DNA of 64,000 bases, taken from an uncultured Rhodopila sp. GTDB lineage: Bacteria > Pseudomonadota > Alphaproteobacteria > Acetobacterales > Acetobacteraceae. A program made the translations under genes and the position numbers. Where the stretch lies: positions 1 through 64,000 of the forward strand of contig CAINOE010000021.1 in NCBI GenBank assembly GCA_903851415.1, given 5' to 3'. A model generated the notes under the pieces. The model searched no databases. It was not told the origin of the DNA and saw only the letters and a program-made list of their open reading frames with translations. Shown here piece after piece: positions 54,315 to 63,464 of this stretch; the first letter of the stretch is position 1, and each line of letters starts with the position of its first letter.

Positions 54315-56387
54315 ATGTCCGACGCCACCGATATCGACCAACTCAGCATCAACACCATCCGCATGCTGGCCGCGGACGCCGTGCAGAAGGCCAAGTCCGG
54401 CCATCCGGGCACCCCGATGGGCGCCGCGCCAACCGCCTACACGCTCTGGCAGCGGCATCTGAAATACGACCCCGCCGCGCCGGAGTGGATGAACCGCGAC
54501 CGCTTCGTGCTGTCCGTGGGCCACGCCTCCATGCTGCTGTATGCGCTGATCCACCTCGCCGGCATCGAGGGCAGCCCGGAAGTCTACGGCGATTCCGACC
54601 GCAAGGCCGTCACGCTGGACGACATCGAACACTTCCGCCAACTCGACAGCCGCTGCCCGGGGCATCCGGAATACCGCCTGACCTCCGGCGTCGAGACCAC
54701 GACCGGGCCGCTCGGCCAGGGCCTGGCGACCAGCGTCGGCATGGCGATCACCGGCAAGTGGCTGGCGGCGACCTATAACCGGCCGGACTTCAAGCTGTTC
54801 GACTACAACGTCTACGCCCTGTGCGGCGACGGCGACATGATGGAGGGCGTTGCCAGCGAGGCCGCGTCGCTGGCCGCGCATCTCAGCCTGCCCAACCTGT
54901 GCTGGATCTACGACAGCAACCGCGTGACGATCGAGGGCATGACCGACATCGCCTACTCCGAGGATGTCGCCGCCCGCTTCCTCGCCTATGGCTGGAACGT
55001 CACCACGGTGGCCGACGCCAACGACACCATCGCGCTCGACCGCGCCTACCGGATCTTCCTGAAGACGAACGACCGCCCGACCCTGATCGTCGTTCACAGC
55101 CATATCGGGTATGGCGCGCCGACGCTGCAGGACAGCCCGAAGGCGCACGGCGAGCCGCTGGGCGAGAAAGAACTGCGCGGCGCCAAGGAGTTCTTCGGCT
55201 TCGACCCGGACAGGAGCTTCGTCGTCCCCGACGCCGTGCCAAAGCACTTCGCCGCCAACATGGGCGCGCGCGGCGCGGCGGCCCATGCGGCCTGGGACAA
55301 GCTGCTGGCGGAATACCGGACGGCGCATCCTGATCTGGCCAAACAGGTCGATGCCATCTACGCCGGCACGCTGCCGGAGGACTGGGAGTCCGCGTTGCCG
55401 ACCTTCCCGGCTGATGCCAAAGGTCTGGCCACGCGGGATTCCTCCGGCAAGGTGCTGAACGCCCTGGCGCAGCGCATCCCGTGGATCATCGGCGGCGCGG
55501 CGGACCTCGCCCCCAGCACCAAGACCAACCTGGCGTTCGAGGGCGCCGGCAGCTTCGAGGCGCCCGGGACCGTCGGCGACTACCGCGGCCGCAACATGCA
55601 TTTCGGCGTCCGCGAGCACGCCATGTGCGCGGCGGTCAACGGCATGACGTTGTCCGGGCTGCGGGCGTTCGGCTCCGGCTTCCTGATCTTCACCGACTAC
55701 GCCCGCGGCTCCATCCGGCTGTCGGCGATCATGGAATTGTCGGTCATCCACATCTGGACGCATGATTCCATCGGCGTGGGCGAGGACGGCCCGACGCACC
55801 AGCCAATCGAGCAGTTGCTGTCGCTGCGGGCGATCCCGGGGATGGTGGTGCTCCGGCCGGCGGATGCCAACGAGGTCAGCGAGGCGTGGCGCGTGGTGAT
55901 GAACCTGAAGCACCGGCCGGCGGCGATCGTCTGCTCCCGCCAGCCGCTGCCGACGATCGACCGCGACGCGTTCGCCCCGGCGTCCGGGTTGGCAAAAGGC
56001 GCCTACGTCCTGGCCGATGCGCCCGACGGCAAGCCCTCGGTTATCCTCATCGGCACCGGCAGCGAAGTGTCGCTGTGCATGGCCGCACGGGAAAAACTGA
56101 CCGCGGAGGGCATTGCGGCGCGCGTCGTCTCGATGCCGTCCTGGGAGTTGTTCGATGAGCAGGACCAGGCGTACCAGGACAGCGTGCTGCCGCCGTCGAT
56201 CACCGCGCGGGTAACGGTGGAGCAAGCCTCACCCATCGGCTGGGACCGCTATGCCGGGCGGACCGGTCAAATCATCGGTATGCACAGCTTCGGCATGTCG
56301 GCGCCGATTGCCGCGGTGGCCCAGCATTTCGGCTTCACTCCGGATCGCGTAGTAGAAATCGCGAAGCAGGCGATGGCCGCCGGCTGA
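54315..56387 (+). CDS. tkt: Transketolase
   Basis: A 690-residue thiamine-diphosphate enzyme of the non-oxidative pentose phosphate pathway (or Calvin cycle). Seen motifs include the N-terminal HPGTPMGAAPTAYTLWQRHL, the ThDP/metal motif LCGDGDMMEGVASEA, DGPTHQPIEQLLSLRAIPG with the proton-relay residues, and IVCSRQPLPTID. Length and domain order are typical. It is followed 19 bp downstream by a 6-phosphogluconate dehydrogenase gene, so the two form a small pentose phosphate operon. Confidence 0.97.
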   Translation: MSDATDIDQLSINTIRMLAADAVQKAKSGHPGTPMGAAPTAYTLWQRHLKYDPAAPEWMNRDRFVLSVGHASMLLYALIHLAGIEGSPEVYGDSDRKAVTLDDIEHFRQLDSRCPGHPEYRLTSGVETTTGPLGQGLATSVGMAITGKWLAATYNRPDFKLFDYNVYALCGDGDMMEGVASEAASLAAHLSLPNLCWIYDSNRVTIEGMTDIAYSEDVAARFLAYGWNVTTVADANDTIALDRAYRIFLKTNDRPTLIVVHSHIGYGAPTLQDSPKAHGEPLGEKELRGAKEFFGFDPDRSFVVPDAVPKHFAANMGARGAAAHAAWDKLLAEYRTAHPDLAKQVDAIYAGTLPEDWESALPTFPADAKGLATRDSSGKVLNALAQRIPWIIGGAADLAPSTKTNLAFEGAGSFEAPGTVGDYRGRNMHFGVREHAMCAAVNGMTLSGLRAFGSGFLIFTDYARGSIRLSAIMELSVIHIWTHDSIGVGEDGPTHQPIEQLLSLRAIPGMVVLRPADANEVSEAWRVVMNLKHRPAAIVCSRQPLPTIDRDAFAPASGLAKGAYVLADAPDGKPSVILIGTGSEVSLCMAAREKLTAEGIAARVVSMPSWELFDEQDQAYQDSVLPPSITARVTVEQASPIGWDRYAGRTGQIIGMHSFGMSAPIAAVAQHFGFTPDRVVEIAKQAMAAG

Positions 56388-56406
56388 TGTCTCAGGGAGC
56401 AACCCA

Positions 56407-57423
56407 ATGCAGCTAGGAATGATCGGCCTTGGACGAATGGGCGGCAACATGGTGATCCGCCTGACCAGGGCGGGACACGACTGCCTGGTGTTCGACAGCC
56501 ATCCGGAGGCGGTGAACGCGCTGGTCGAGAAGGGCGCAAAAGGCACCACCAGCCTGCCGGACTTTGTGAAGCAACTGTCCAAGCCAAGGCTGGTCTGGCT
56601 GATGGTCCCGGCGGGCGTGGTCGATCCGGTGCTGGAATCGCTGATCCCGCTGCTGGAGGCAGGCGACATCGTCGTGGACGGGGGCAACTCCTACTACCAT
56701 GACGACATCCGCCGGGCGGCGGACCTGCGCAAACTGGGGCTGCACTACGTCGATGTCGGCGTCAGCGGCGGCGTCTGGGGCCTCGAACGCGGCTACTGCC
56801 ATATGATCGGCGGCGAGGACGAGGTGGTGAAGCACCTGGATCCGATCTTCCGGTCGCTGGCGCCGGGGGTGGAGGCCGCGCCGCGCACGCCGGGTGCGAC
56901 GGGCGAGCCGGAACCGGCGGAGCTGGGATACCTGCATTGCGGTCCGAACGGCGCCGGCCATTTCGTGAAGATGGTGCACAACGGCATCGAATACGGTCTG
57001 ATGGCGGCGTATGCGGAAGGCTTCAATATCATCAAGCATGCAAACGTCGGACTGCACACCCAGGTGCATGACGCCGAAACGACTCCGCTGCGGCAACCGG
57101 AACTGTACAAATACGAAATCGATGTGGGCAAGGTGGCGGAGGTGTGGCGCCGCGGCAGCGTGGTCGCTTCGTGGCTGCTCGACCTGACCGCCAGCGCGCT
57201 GCGGAAGAGCCCGGATCTCGGCAATTTTGCCGGCCGGGTCTCGGATTCCGGGGAAGGCCGGTGGACGGTGATGGCCGCCGTGGATGAAAGCGTTCCGGCG
57301 CCGGTGATTTCGGCCGCGTTGTTCGCGCGCTTCAGTTCGCGCGGCGAGGCGGACTACGGTGATCGCCTGCTGTCCGCACTGCGGTTCGAGTTCGGCGGAC
57401 ATGTGGAAAAGCCGAAAGAGTAA
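56407..57423 (+). CDS. gnd: 6-phosphogluconate dehydrogenase (decarboxylating), short form
   Basis: This enzyme oxidises 6-phosphogluconate to ribulose 5-phosphate and CO2. The Rossmann motif GLGRMGGNM starts at residue 8, DGGNSYYHDD and VDVGVSGGVWGLERGYCHMIGG hold substrate-binding residues, and the catalytic Lys lies in GHFVKMVHNGIEYG. The 338-residue length is that of the short, often NAD-preferring form. It is co-transcribed with transketolase, and a strong hairpin follows it. Confidence 0.95.
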   Translation: MQLGMIGLGRMGGNMVIRLTRAGHDCLVFDSHPEAVNALVEKGAKGTTSLPDFVKQLSKPRLVWLMVPAGVVDPVLESLIPLLEAGDIVVDGGNSYYHDDIRRAADLRKLGLHYVDVGVSGGVWGLERGYCHMIGGEDEVVKHLDPIFRSLAPGVEAAPRTPGATGEPEPAELGYLHCGPNGAGHFVKMVHNGIEYGLMAAYAEGFNIIKHANVGLHTQVHDAETTPLRQPELYKYEIDVGKVAEVWRRGSVVASWLLDLTASALRKSPDLGNFAGRVSDSGEGRWTVMAAVDESVPAPVISAALFARFSSRGEADYGDRLLSALRFEFGGHVEKPKE

Positions 57424-57451
57424 GTCCGGGGCTTCACGAACGACGATCGCA

Positions 57452-57481
57452 GCGGCGCGGCAGTGCCCACTGCCGCGCCGC
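57452..57481 (+). terminator. Hairpin terminator after the transketolase-6PGDH operon
   Basis: GCGGCGCGGCAGT (57452-57464) and ACTGCCGCGCCGC (57469-57481) form a perfect 13-bp stem with a 4-nt loop, 29 bp after the 6PGDH stop. It lacks a T-run, as many terminators in GC-rich genomes do. Confidence 0.65.
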
Positions 57482-57673
57482 TTCGCTGTCCGGACTTCTT
57501 GACGCAAACCGGGTTTTCATATCCGCTGTAAGAAAACCAGGGAGGTTTATAACGCAACCCGATCCGAAGCGCTCGTCGCCCGGGTTGATCGTTGAAGATC
57601 TTCAGTCAGTGACAGTCTGCCGGCGTTGGTTTTCTCCGCCGCCGGGGCACTTTCGCCATAGGGAGTCATAATC

Positions 57674-58612
57674 ATGCCGGTGAATCCGCAAGTCCGCGCC
57701 CTGCTCGACGAATTCGAAAAGCAAGGCTTGCCGCCGTTCGACCAGATGAGCGTCACCCGGGCCCGCGTCGTCGCTCTCGGCTTCAGGGATTTGCAGGGGG
57801 AACCGGAAAATCTCGGCGAGGTCCGGGACATTCTTGTGCCCGGTCCGGCGGGCGCCCTGCCGGTGCGGCTGTATCATCCTGCGCCCGGACAGGCTTTGCC
57901 GCTGGTGGTTTACTTTCATGGCGGCGGATGGGTCATCGGCGATCTCGAAATCGTCGATAAGCCGTGCCGCGCTTTGGCCAACGCGTCGCACTGCGTCGTT
58001 GCATCGGTGAACTACCGGCTCAGCCCCGAGACCAAATTCCCCGGTCCGGCGGAAGACTGTTACGCCGCCACGAAATGGCTGGCCGAGCATGCGCACGCCA
58101 TCGGGGCGAATGGCCGGTTCGTCGCGGTTGCGGGCGACAGCGCGGGTGGCAATCTCGCGGCTGTGGTCGCGCTGATGGCGCGGGATCGCGGCGGCCCCGC
58201 CCTGTCCTATCAGGTTCTCATCTATCCGGTCACCGCGCCGGCGGCAGGCACGCAATCCGCGTCCTATCAGGAGAACGCCGACGGCTACCTGCTGACCAAA
58301 GGCAGCATGGAGTGGTTCTGGGACCATTATCTGACGGCGCCCGACGACGGCAAGAACCCCCACGCCGCGCCGCTGCATGCGGCGGACCTGAGCCGTCTGC
58401 CGCCCGCCATGGTGATCACGGCCGAGTTCGATCCGCTGCGTGACGAGGGACTTGCCTATACGAAACGTCTTCAGGAGGCCGGCGTTTCCGTTAATGCGGT
58501 TCATTACCCGGGATTGATTCACGGCTTTTTCTGGCTGGCCGGGGCGCTGGACGCCGGAAAGGAACTTATCGCGGCAATCGGCGACGAATTGCGCAAGCAG
58601 ACAGCCAACTGA
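57674..58612 (+). CDS. Alpha/beta hydrolase (hormone-sensitive lipase-type esterase)
   Basis: A 312-residue esterase. It has the HSL-family oxyanion motif YFHGGGWVIG, the elbow VAGDSAGGNLAA with the nucleophilic Ser, the acid in EFDPLRDEG and the His in YPGLIHGFFWLAGAL. The N-terminus MPVNPQVRALLDEFEKQGLPPFDQM is typical of soluble esterases. It hydrolyses short-chain esters of unknown identity. It stands alone after a 250-bp spacer; a tract of direct TG-rich sequence is not evident there. Confidence 0.92.
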   Translation: MPVNPQVRALLDEFEKQGLPPFDQMSVTRARVVALGFRDLQGEPENLGEVRDILVPGPAGALPVRLYHPAPGQALPLVVYFHGGGWVIGDLEIVDKPCRALANASHCVVASVNYRLSPETKFPGPAEDCYAATKWLAEHAHAIGANGRFVAVAGDSAGGNLAAVVALMARDRGGPALSYQVLIYPVTAPAAGTQSASYQENADGYLLTKGSMEWFWDHYLTAPDDGKNPHAAPLHAADLSRLPPAMVITAEFDPLRDEGLAYTKRLQEAGVSVNAVHYPGLIHGFFWLAGALDAGKELIAAIGDELRKQTAN

Positions 58613-58663
58613 AGACCCAACCGGCGGGAGCAGACCAGTCATCGGGGAATGGAAGACACTCCT

Positions 58664-60118
58664 TCACGCGTAGGCTGCCCGCCGCCGCGTCAGCGCGCTG
58701 ACAACCGCGGTGGCGGCGAGATTAAACAGCAGCGCAACGATGCCGATATTCAGGTCGCGCAACACCTCCGGCAGGCCCGGCAGCAGCCCGGCGATGCTGG
58801 TGCGGGTCAGGCTGGTCGAGGCGACGGTAGCGACCCCGGCGCAGATTCCCGCGAACGCACCTTCCCGCGTTACCGGATTATGCGGCAGCAGGCTGGCGAC
58901 CAGCGACGGAAAAAGCTGCGTCACGAAGGCATAGCCCATCAGCAGAAGCGCAACGATCGTGTTGCCGCCCCGGATCGTGAACACCACGGCCACCAGGGCG
59001 ACCACCGGAACCATCGACTTCGCGACGGTGCCGACCACGGCATCGCCGGCCTGCGGCCGGATGGCGCGGAACAGGGTATTCGCCAGCAGAGTCGCCGATG
59101 ACATCAGGATCATTGAGCCCGGCACCAGCGCCGTAAGCACCCCCGCCGCCCCGATGACGCCGACGAACCAGGGATCGAAGCTTTGGATCGACAGGCGCAG
59201 CAGCGACAGGTCGATATCCGGGCCTTTCAGTCCCGGCACCTGCAGGATGGCCGCGAAACCGACGAAGAACACGAACAACAAAATCAACTGATACAACGGA
59301 AGCAACGCGGCGTTGCGGCGGAACGCCCGCTCCTCCTTCGCGGTGTACAGCGAACCGAAGGTGTGCGGCCACATGTAGAAGCCAAGAGCGGTCAGCAGCA
59401 CGGTCGAATCGAACCATGCCAGGCTTTCGCCTTGCGGCGGCAAGGCCAGGAATCCCGGCTTCGCCGCCTGGATCGCCTGGAACATCGCGCCGTAGCCGCC
59501 ATAGTAATGAATGGGCAGATAGATCCCCAGGAACAGCACCACCGCCAGGATCAGCGTATCTTTTACGACCGCTGTCCAGGCGGAGCCGCGGACGCCGGAG
59601 ATCATCACGTAAACTGTAACGACCGCGGCGCCGATGCAGATCGCCCATGCCGTCGGGATGGCGCCGTAGGCCGCGGCGTCAACGATGATGCCCAGACCCT
59701 TCAGTTGCAGGACAAGATACGGCACCAACGCAACGATGCCGACGATCGCCACCAGCACGCCCAGCGCGGGGCTGTCGTATTTGCGCGCGAAGAAATCCGG
59801 CTGCGCGAACAGCCGGTGCTGCTTGGCGTAGCGCCATATCGGCGGCAGCAGCCAGTAGGAAACGATATAGGCCAGGCAGCCGTAGCTCAGGATGTAGAAG
59901 GCCGGCGCGCCATGGCCGTAGGCGAACCCGCTGCCGCCGAGGAACGTAAAGGTGGTGTAGATCTCGCCGGCCATCAGCACGAAAACCAGTATGGTGCCGA
60001 AGCCGCGGCCCCCGACGCTCCATTGCTCGAGGTCCATGTCGCGGCCGTGCCGGGCGCGCAGGCCCAAAAGAAGCACGCCGATCATCGTTACGGCGATGAC
60101 GCCGAGCGCGGCGCTCAT
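58664..60118 (-). CDS. Sodium:solute symporter family protein
   Basis: A 484-residue polytopic membrane protein with about 13 spans. It has the SSS-family opening (DMDLEQWSVGGRGFGTILVFVLMAGEIYTTFTFLGGSGFAYGHG), the helix 5 segment ICIGAAVVTVYVMISGVRGSAWTAVVKD and later VGVIGAAGVLTALVPGSMILMSSATLLANTLFR. It probably couples sodium with an organic acid or similar solute. A small DUF3311 protein is encoded directly upstream with overlapping start, the usual pairing for this transporter subgroup. Confidence 0.93.
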   Translation of the reverse strand: MSAALGVIAVTMIGVLLLGLRARHGRDMDLEQWSVGGRGFGTILVFVLMAGEIYTTFTFLGGSGFAYGHGAPAFYILSYGCLAYIVSYWLLPPIWRYAKQHRLFAQPDFFARKYDSPALGVLVAIVGIVALVPYLVLQLKGLGIIVDAAAYGAIPTAWAICIGAAVVTVYVMISGVRGSAWTAVVKDTLILAVVLFLGIYLPIHYYGGYGAMFQAIQAAKPGFLALPPQGESLAWFDSTVLLTALGFYMWPHTFGSLYTAKEERAFRRNAALLPLYQLILLFVFFVGFAAILQVPGLKGPDIDLSLLRLSIQSFDPWFVGVIGAAGVLTALVPGSMILMSSATLLANTLFRAIRPQAGDAVVGTVAKSMVPVVALVAVVFTIRGGNTIVALLLMGYAFVTQLFPSLVASLLPHNPVTREGAFAGICAGVATVASTSLTRTSIAGLLPGLPEVLRDLNIGIVALLFNLAATAVVSALTRRRAAYA

Positions 60119-60312
60119 TGGCCGCCGTCCTTATTGGCGGGGTCGCACCGATAGATGATCGCCATGATGACGGAGGTCAGGACGATCCATAGGACGATCC
60201 AGGCGAGGACCAGCGGCATGCCGAGAACCAGCGGCTCGACCCGGTTGACCAGCGGAACGCCCACCAGAATGCCGAGGAAGGGCAGAACGGCCAGATACCG
60301 GACATACGTCAT
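60115..60312 (-). CDS. DUF3311 small membrane protein
   Basis: A 65-residue protein with two hydrophobic segments: YLAVLPFLGILVGVPLVNRV and LVLAWIVLWIVLTSVIMAIIY, ending CDPANKDGGQ. This is the DUF3311 pattern. Such proteins are nearly always encoded beside an SSS-type symporter and may be its accessory subunit. The stop overlaps the symporter start by four bases. Confidence 0.88.
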   Translation of the reverse strand: MTYVRYLAVLPFLGILVGVPLVNRVEPLVLGMPLVLAWIVLWIVLTSVIMAIIYRCDPANKDGGQ

Positions 60313-60373
60313 GACAGGTTCCCTTGTCTGGCCCGGAGTGCAACGCGCCGCGGCCGTCCCGGTTGCCGCCGTT

Positions 60374-61000
60374 TCAATGCATCGCCGGACGCGTCTGCCG
60401 CCGCGCGCGGATGCAGGCCAGCACCGCCTCGTGCATCTCGTGCTCGGCGATCCGCGTCAGTTCGCGGAATTGCTGAAGCAGGGCCTTCGCATCGTCCGAT
60501 TCGGCGGAGTTGGCGGTTCGTTCGGCGACTTCCCGCGTCCCCTCGATCATGGCGCGCATTTGCGAGAGAACGCCGAGCGCCTGGTGCGCCCGTTCCGGCA
60601 GATCGAGGCTCTCGTTGCCGCCGAACAATCCCTCCCGGAAGCTAACGATCTCCTCTCTCCGGATCAGCGCGATCCTTGCCAATCCCTCGTGGGTGGCGGG
60701 AACGTCGACGCGGGTCAGGCGAAACGGCTTGGACCGGTCCTGATGTTCGGACAGCCGGTTCCACAGGCCGACGATCAGGCCGCCAATCAACGCGTTGGCG
60801 TCTTTCTCGCTGTCGAACACCGGCAGTTCGCCACCAAACAGCGCTTCGGCCGCGCCGATGGGCGAAACCGCGGAACCGGGCGAGGCGATGACGCCGAGAA
60901 AAAATGTGCGCACCGCATGAAGCGGCAACCGGCAGCCGTGGCGCAGCAGCAGGCCGCGCAGTGCATCGTCACTCATTGGCGGTGGAGCAGACCTGGCCAT
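60374..61000 (-). CDS. UPF0149-like (YecA/YgfB-type) protein
   Basis: A protein of about 208 residues. The helical segment SDDALRGLLLRHGCRLPLHAVRTFFLGVIASPGSAVSP, with LFGGELPVFDSEKDANALIGGLIVGLWNRL, recalls the UPF0149 fold (LxxFLxGxxxxP and GWxxGFL-type motifs). The second half (TREVAERTANSAESDDAKALLQQFRELTRIAEHEMHEAV) is helical and acidic. No SEC-C zinc tail is visible. The start at 61000 has GAAGGA upstream; MSDDA at 60976 is an alternative. Function unknown. It is divergent from the following SDR gene. Confidence 0.6.
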   Translation of the reverse strand: MARSAPPPMSDDALRGLLLRHGCRLPLHAVRTFFLGVIASPGSAVSPIGAAEALFGGELPVFDSEKDANALIGGLIVGLWNRLSEHQDRSKPFRLTRVDVPATHEGLARIALIRREEIVSFREGLFGGNESLDLPERAHQALGVLSQMRAMIEGTREVAERTANSAESDDAKALLQQFRELTRIAEHEMHEAVLACIRARRQTRPAMH

Positions 61001-61127
61001 CGGCGCGCAATCCTTCCGGTCAATTGCACCAGCATTACTACGTGCAGGCGGCGGCGGGTAGCGCCCGCCGATTTCCGCCCTGCCCCGCGGACTGCTAAAC
61101 CGGCCCCAACAACGGGAGGCAGACACC

Positions 61128-61901
61128 ATGGCTTACGGTCCATTCGATCTGACCGGAAAGGTCGCGCTGGTGACCGGCGGCAACAGCGGCATCGGCCTCG
61201 GCATGGCCCTGGCGATGGCGCAGGCCGGTGCCGACATCGCCATCTGGGGCACGAACGCGGCGAAGAACGCGGCGGCGGCCGATACATTGAAGGCGACCGG
61301 CCGGACCATCCTGGCGCTGGAATGCGATGTCGGCGACGAGGCCGCGGTGGATGCGGCGTTCGCCCGCACCGTCGAAACGCTCGGTCCTGTCGATGGCTGC
61401 TTCGCCAATGCCGGCGTGTCCGGCCGCGGCGGCCATAGCTTCCTGGAAATGACCAGCGCGGAGTGGCACCGCGTCACCCGGGTCAACCTCGACGGCGCGT
61501 TCTACACGTTCCGCGCCGCCGCCCGGCACATGGTGGAACACGGCAACGGCGGCGTCCTGATTGGCACCGCATCCCTGGCGGCGATCGAGGCCGCGCCGCG
61601 CAGCGAGCATTACGCAGCGACGAAGGGCGGGCTGATCTCGATGGTGCGGGCGATGGCGGTGGAGTTCGCACGCTACGGCGTGCGGGCGCACACGATCCTG
61701 CCCGGCTGGATCGAAACGAACATGACCGCGGACGCGGTGTCGACCGAGGGTTTCAAGAACAAGGTTCTGCCAAGGGTGCCGATGCGCCGCTGGGGCGAGG
61801 GCGACGATTTCGGCGGCATCGCGGTGTATTTGATGAGTTCGGCGTCACGCTATCACACCGGCGACACGTTCGTCATCGACGGCGGGTATTCGTTGTTTTA
61901 G
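61128..61901 (+). CDS. Short-chain dehydrogenase/reductase
   Basis: A 257-residue classical SDR. It has TGGNSGIGLGMALAMAQAGAD at the nucleotide site, FANAGVSGRGG in the middle, ASLAAIEAAPRSEHYAATKGG with the Tyr-Lys pair and a C-terminal YHTGDTFVIDGGYS. It is NAD(P)-dependent and most like alcohol or 3-oxoacyl-type reductases; the substrate is unknown. GGGAGG precedes the start. It stands alone between a divergent UPF0149-like gene and a convergent phasin gene. Confidence 0.9.
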   Translation: MAYGPFDLTGKVALVTGGNSGIGLGMALAMAQAGADIAIWGTNAAKNAAAADTLKATGRTILALECDVGDEAAVDAAFARTVETLGPVDGCFANAGVSGRGGHSFLEMTSAEWHRVTRVNLDGAFYTFRAAARHMVEHGNGGVLIGTASLAAIEAAPRSEHYAATKGGLISMVRAMAVEFARYGVRAHTILPGWIETNMTADAVSTEGFKNKVLPRVPMRRWGEGDDFGGIAVYLMSSASRYHTGDTFVIDGGYSLF

Positions 61902-61921
61902 CGTTCGCATCGTCTCCCGGC

Positions 61922-61942
61922 TCCGGCGGAAGGTCCGCCGGA
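61922..61942. terminator. Hairpin between convergent SDR and phasin genes
   Basis: TCCGGCGGA and TCCGCCGGA form a perfect 9-bp stem with a 3-nt loop in the 68-bp gap between convergent genes. Bidirectional termination is likely. Confidence 0.6.
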
Positions 61943-61968
61943 CCGGAAGGACGTTGCCAAACGCGCCG

Positions 61969-62406
61969 TCAATGCTTGGATTTATCCGCCAGCGCCTTCA
62001 CCTCATCGAGAGCCTCGACGAAGCGGTTGTTGAGCAGCCTGACCGCTTCCGCATTGGAGCTTTGGATCAGGTCGCTGATCTCCTTCAGATTGGCGACCGC
62101 GTGCTCATAGGCGTGCTTGAGCAATTCGGCCTGCTTGGCGGCTTTGGCCTGCGGGGTCTCGACGGTGGACAGGGTGCGCACCGCTTCGGTCAGTTCCGCC
62201 ATGCTCTGCTGCACGATCTCCATGTGCCGGCGGGCGACCGCCTGGGCGCCTTCGAGTGCGACGCGGTTGGCGGCCGTCAGGGTTTCGATATTGCGCCGGC
62301 TGGCGGCGACGAACGCCTCCATGTCAGGGACCGCGGGCAGCTTCAATTCGGAGAACAGTTTGCCGAACTCCCCGAAATCGGCGATCGTCTTGGGTGGATA
62401 AGCCAT
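61969..62406 (-). CDS. Phasin family protein
   Basis: A 145-residue helical protein: KLPAVPDMEAFVAASRRNIETLTAANRVALEGAQAVARRHMEIVQQSMAELTEAVRTL, then AELLKHAYEHAVANLKEISDLIQSSNAEAVRLLNNRF. This is the Phasin_2 pattern. Phasins coat polyhydroxyalkanoate granules and control their size. The start has GGGAG upstream. No PHA synthase or depolymerase lies here, so the link to PHA is by family only. Confidence 0.9.
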   Translation of the reverse strand: MAYPPKTIADFGEFGKLFSELKLPAVPDMEAFVAASRRNIETLTAANRVALEGAQAVARRHMEIVQQSMAELTEAVRTLSTVETPQAKAAKQAELLKHAYEHAVANLKEISDLIQSSNAEAVRLLNNRFVEALDEVKALADKSKH

Positions 62407-62534
62407 GGTCTCGCTCCCTTTTTTCTGATCCGGTGCACCTCCGGCACGTTACCCCAGAACGGAGGGAAAACCAAGTCCACACCGCGTGACAATCGGATGC
62501 CGGCGGACCATGTTGGCGGCAAAGGAGAGCTGCC

Positions 62535-63194
62535 ATGGACACCGGAACCCGCATCGACATCGTCTCCGACGCGATCTGCCCCTGGTGCTATATCGGCAAG
62601 CGGCAGTTGGAACGGGCTTTGGCCATCCTTGCCGCGGAGGGCATGACGTTCTCGGTGCACTGGAACCCGTTCCAGCTCAATCCCGACATGCCCGGGCACG
62701 GCCGCGACCGCGCCGCCTATCGCGCCGAGAAATTCGGCAGCGCGGCGAAATCCGCCGAACTCGATCAGCAGATCACCGAGGCGGGTGCCGCCGTGGGCCT
62801 TGGATTCCGCACAGACCTTATGACGCGGACGCCAAACACGGTCGACGCCCACCGGCTGATCTGGCTGGCCGACCATCATGGCGTGCAGGACGCGGCCATG
62901 GAGGCGGTGTTTCGCGCCTACTTCGTCGAAGGCCGCGACATCGGCGACCCCGCGGTGCTGGCGGCCTGCGGGGCCGAAGCCGGGCTGCGCGACGTCGCGG
63001 TGTTCCTCGCCGGGGACCTTGCGGAGGATGAGGTGCGGGCGGGGGACAAAGCGGCGCGGGATGCGGGCGTCAGCGGCGTGCCGTCGTTCTTTCTGGACGG
63101 TTACAACCTGTTTTCCGGCGCGATGCCGGCGGACACCATCGCCGGGGCGCTGCGGCACGGCCGGGCCACCCTGCGGGAGCGGGAGCGGGGGTGA
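62535..63194 (+). CDS. DsbA-family oxidoreductase (FrnE-like)
   Basis: A 219-residue thioredoxin-fold protein with the active-site CPWC (C15, C18) in SDAICPWCYIGKRQLERAL. GVPSFFLDGYNLFSGAMPADTIAGAL holds the cis-Pro (GVPSF) near the C-terminus. Without a signal peptide it is cytoplasmic, as FrnE-type proteins are. Family members act in polyketide-associated isomerisation or stress resistance; the partner is unknown. AAAGGAG lies before the start. Confidence 0.9.
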   Translation: MDTGTRIDIVSDAICPWCYIGKRQLERALAILAAEGMTFSVHWNPFQLNPDMPGHGRDRAAYRAEKFGSAAKSAELDQQITEAGAAVGLGFRTDLMTRTPNTVDAHRLIWLADHHGVQDAAMEAVFRAYFVEGRDIGDPAVLAACGAEAGLRDVAVFLAGDLAEDEVRAGDKAARDAGVSGVPSFFLDGYNLFSGAMPADTIAGALRHGRATLRERERG

Positions 63195-63403
63195 GGCGTC
63201 GGACCTGCGTCCTGTCACGTCGCGGCCCGGCCTCCTGCATCGGCCACCCGTGAAGGTTGGGCCACGACATAGACGGGACTCCCGCGACACAGAAACGGGC
63301 CGCGCGCCGTCCAGTCGAATTTTCTTCTCTTCGGCATCATGACGATTGAAACAAACCACGCGAGCGGCCGGTTGGACAAGGATCGTCTGTTTCCAGAACG
63401 AAA

Positions 63404-63432
63404 GTTTACCTCCGTCCGGCTTTCCCTATAGT
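63404..63432 (+). promoter_or_regulatory. Putative sigma-70 promoter of the metY-type gene
   Basis: TTTACC and TATAGT are separated by 17 bp, and transcription would start near 63439, leaving a leader of about 25 nt before the GTG start. If this promoter is used, no methionine riboswitch fits in the leader. I saw no SAM-II-like motif in 63195-63464. Confidence 0.4.
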
Positions 63433-63464
63433 GCAGCCGATTCTGAACCGAGGAGGCCGATTTC

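Noticed and set aside
63195..63464. SAM-II or other methionine riboswitch before the metY-type gene
   Set aside because: No SAM-II-like conserved bases are visible, and the likely promoter at 63404-63432 leaves only about 25 nt of leader.
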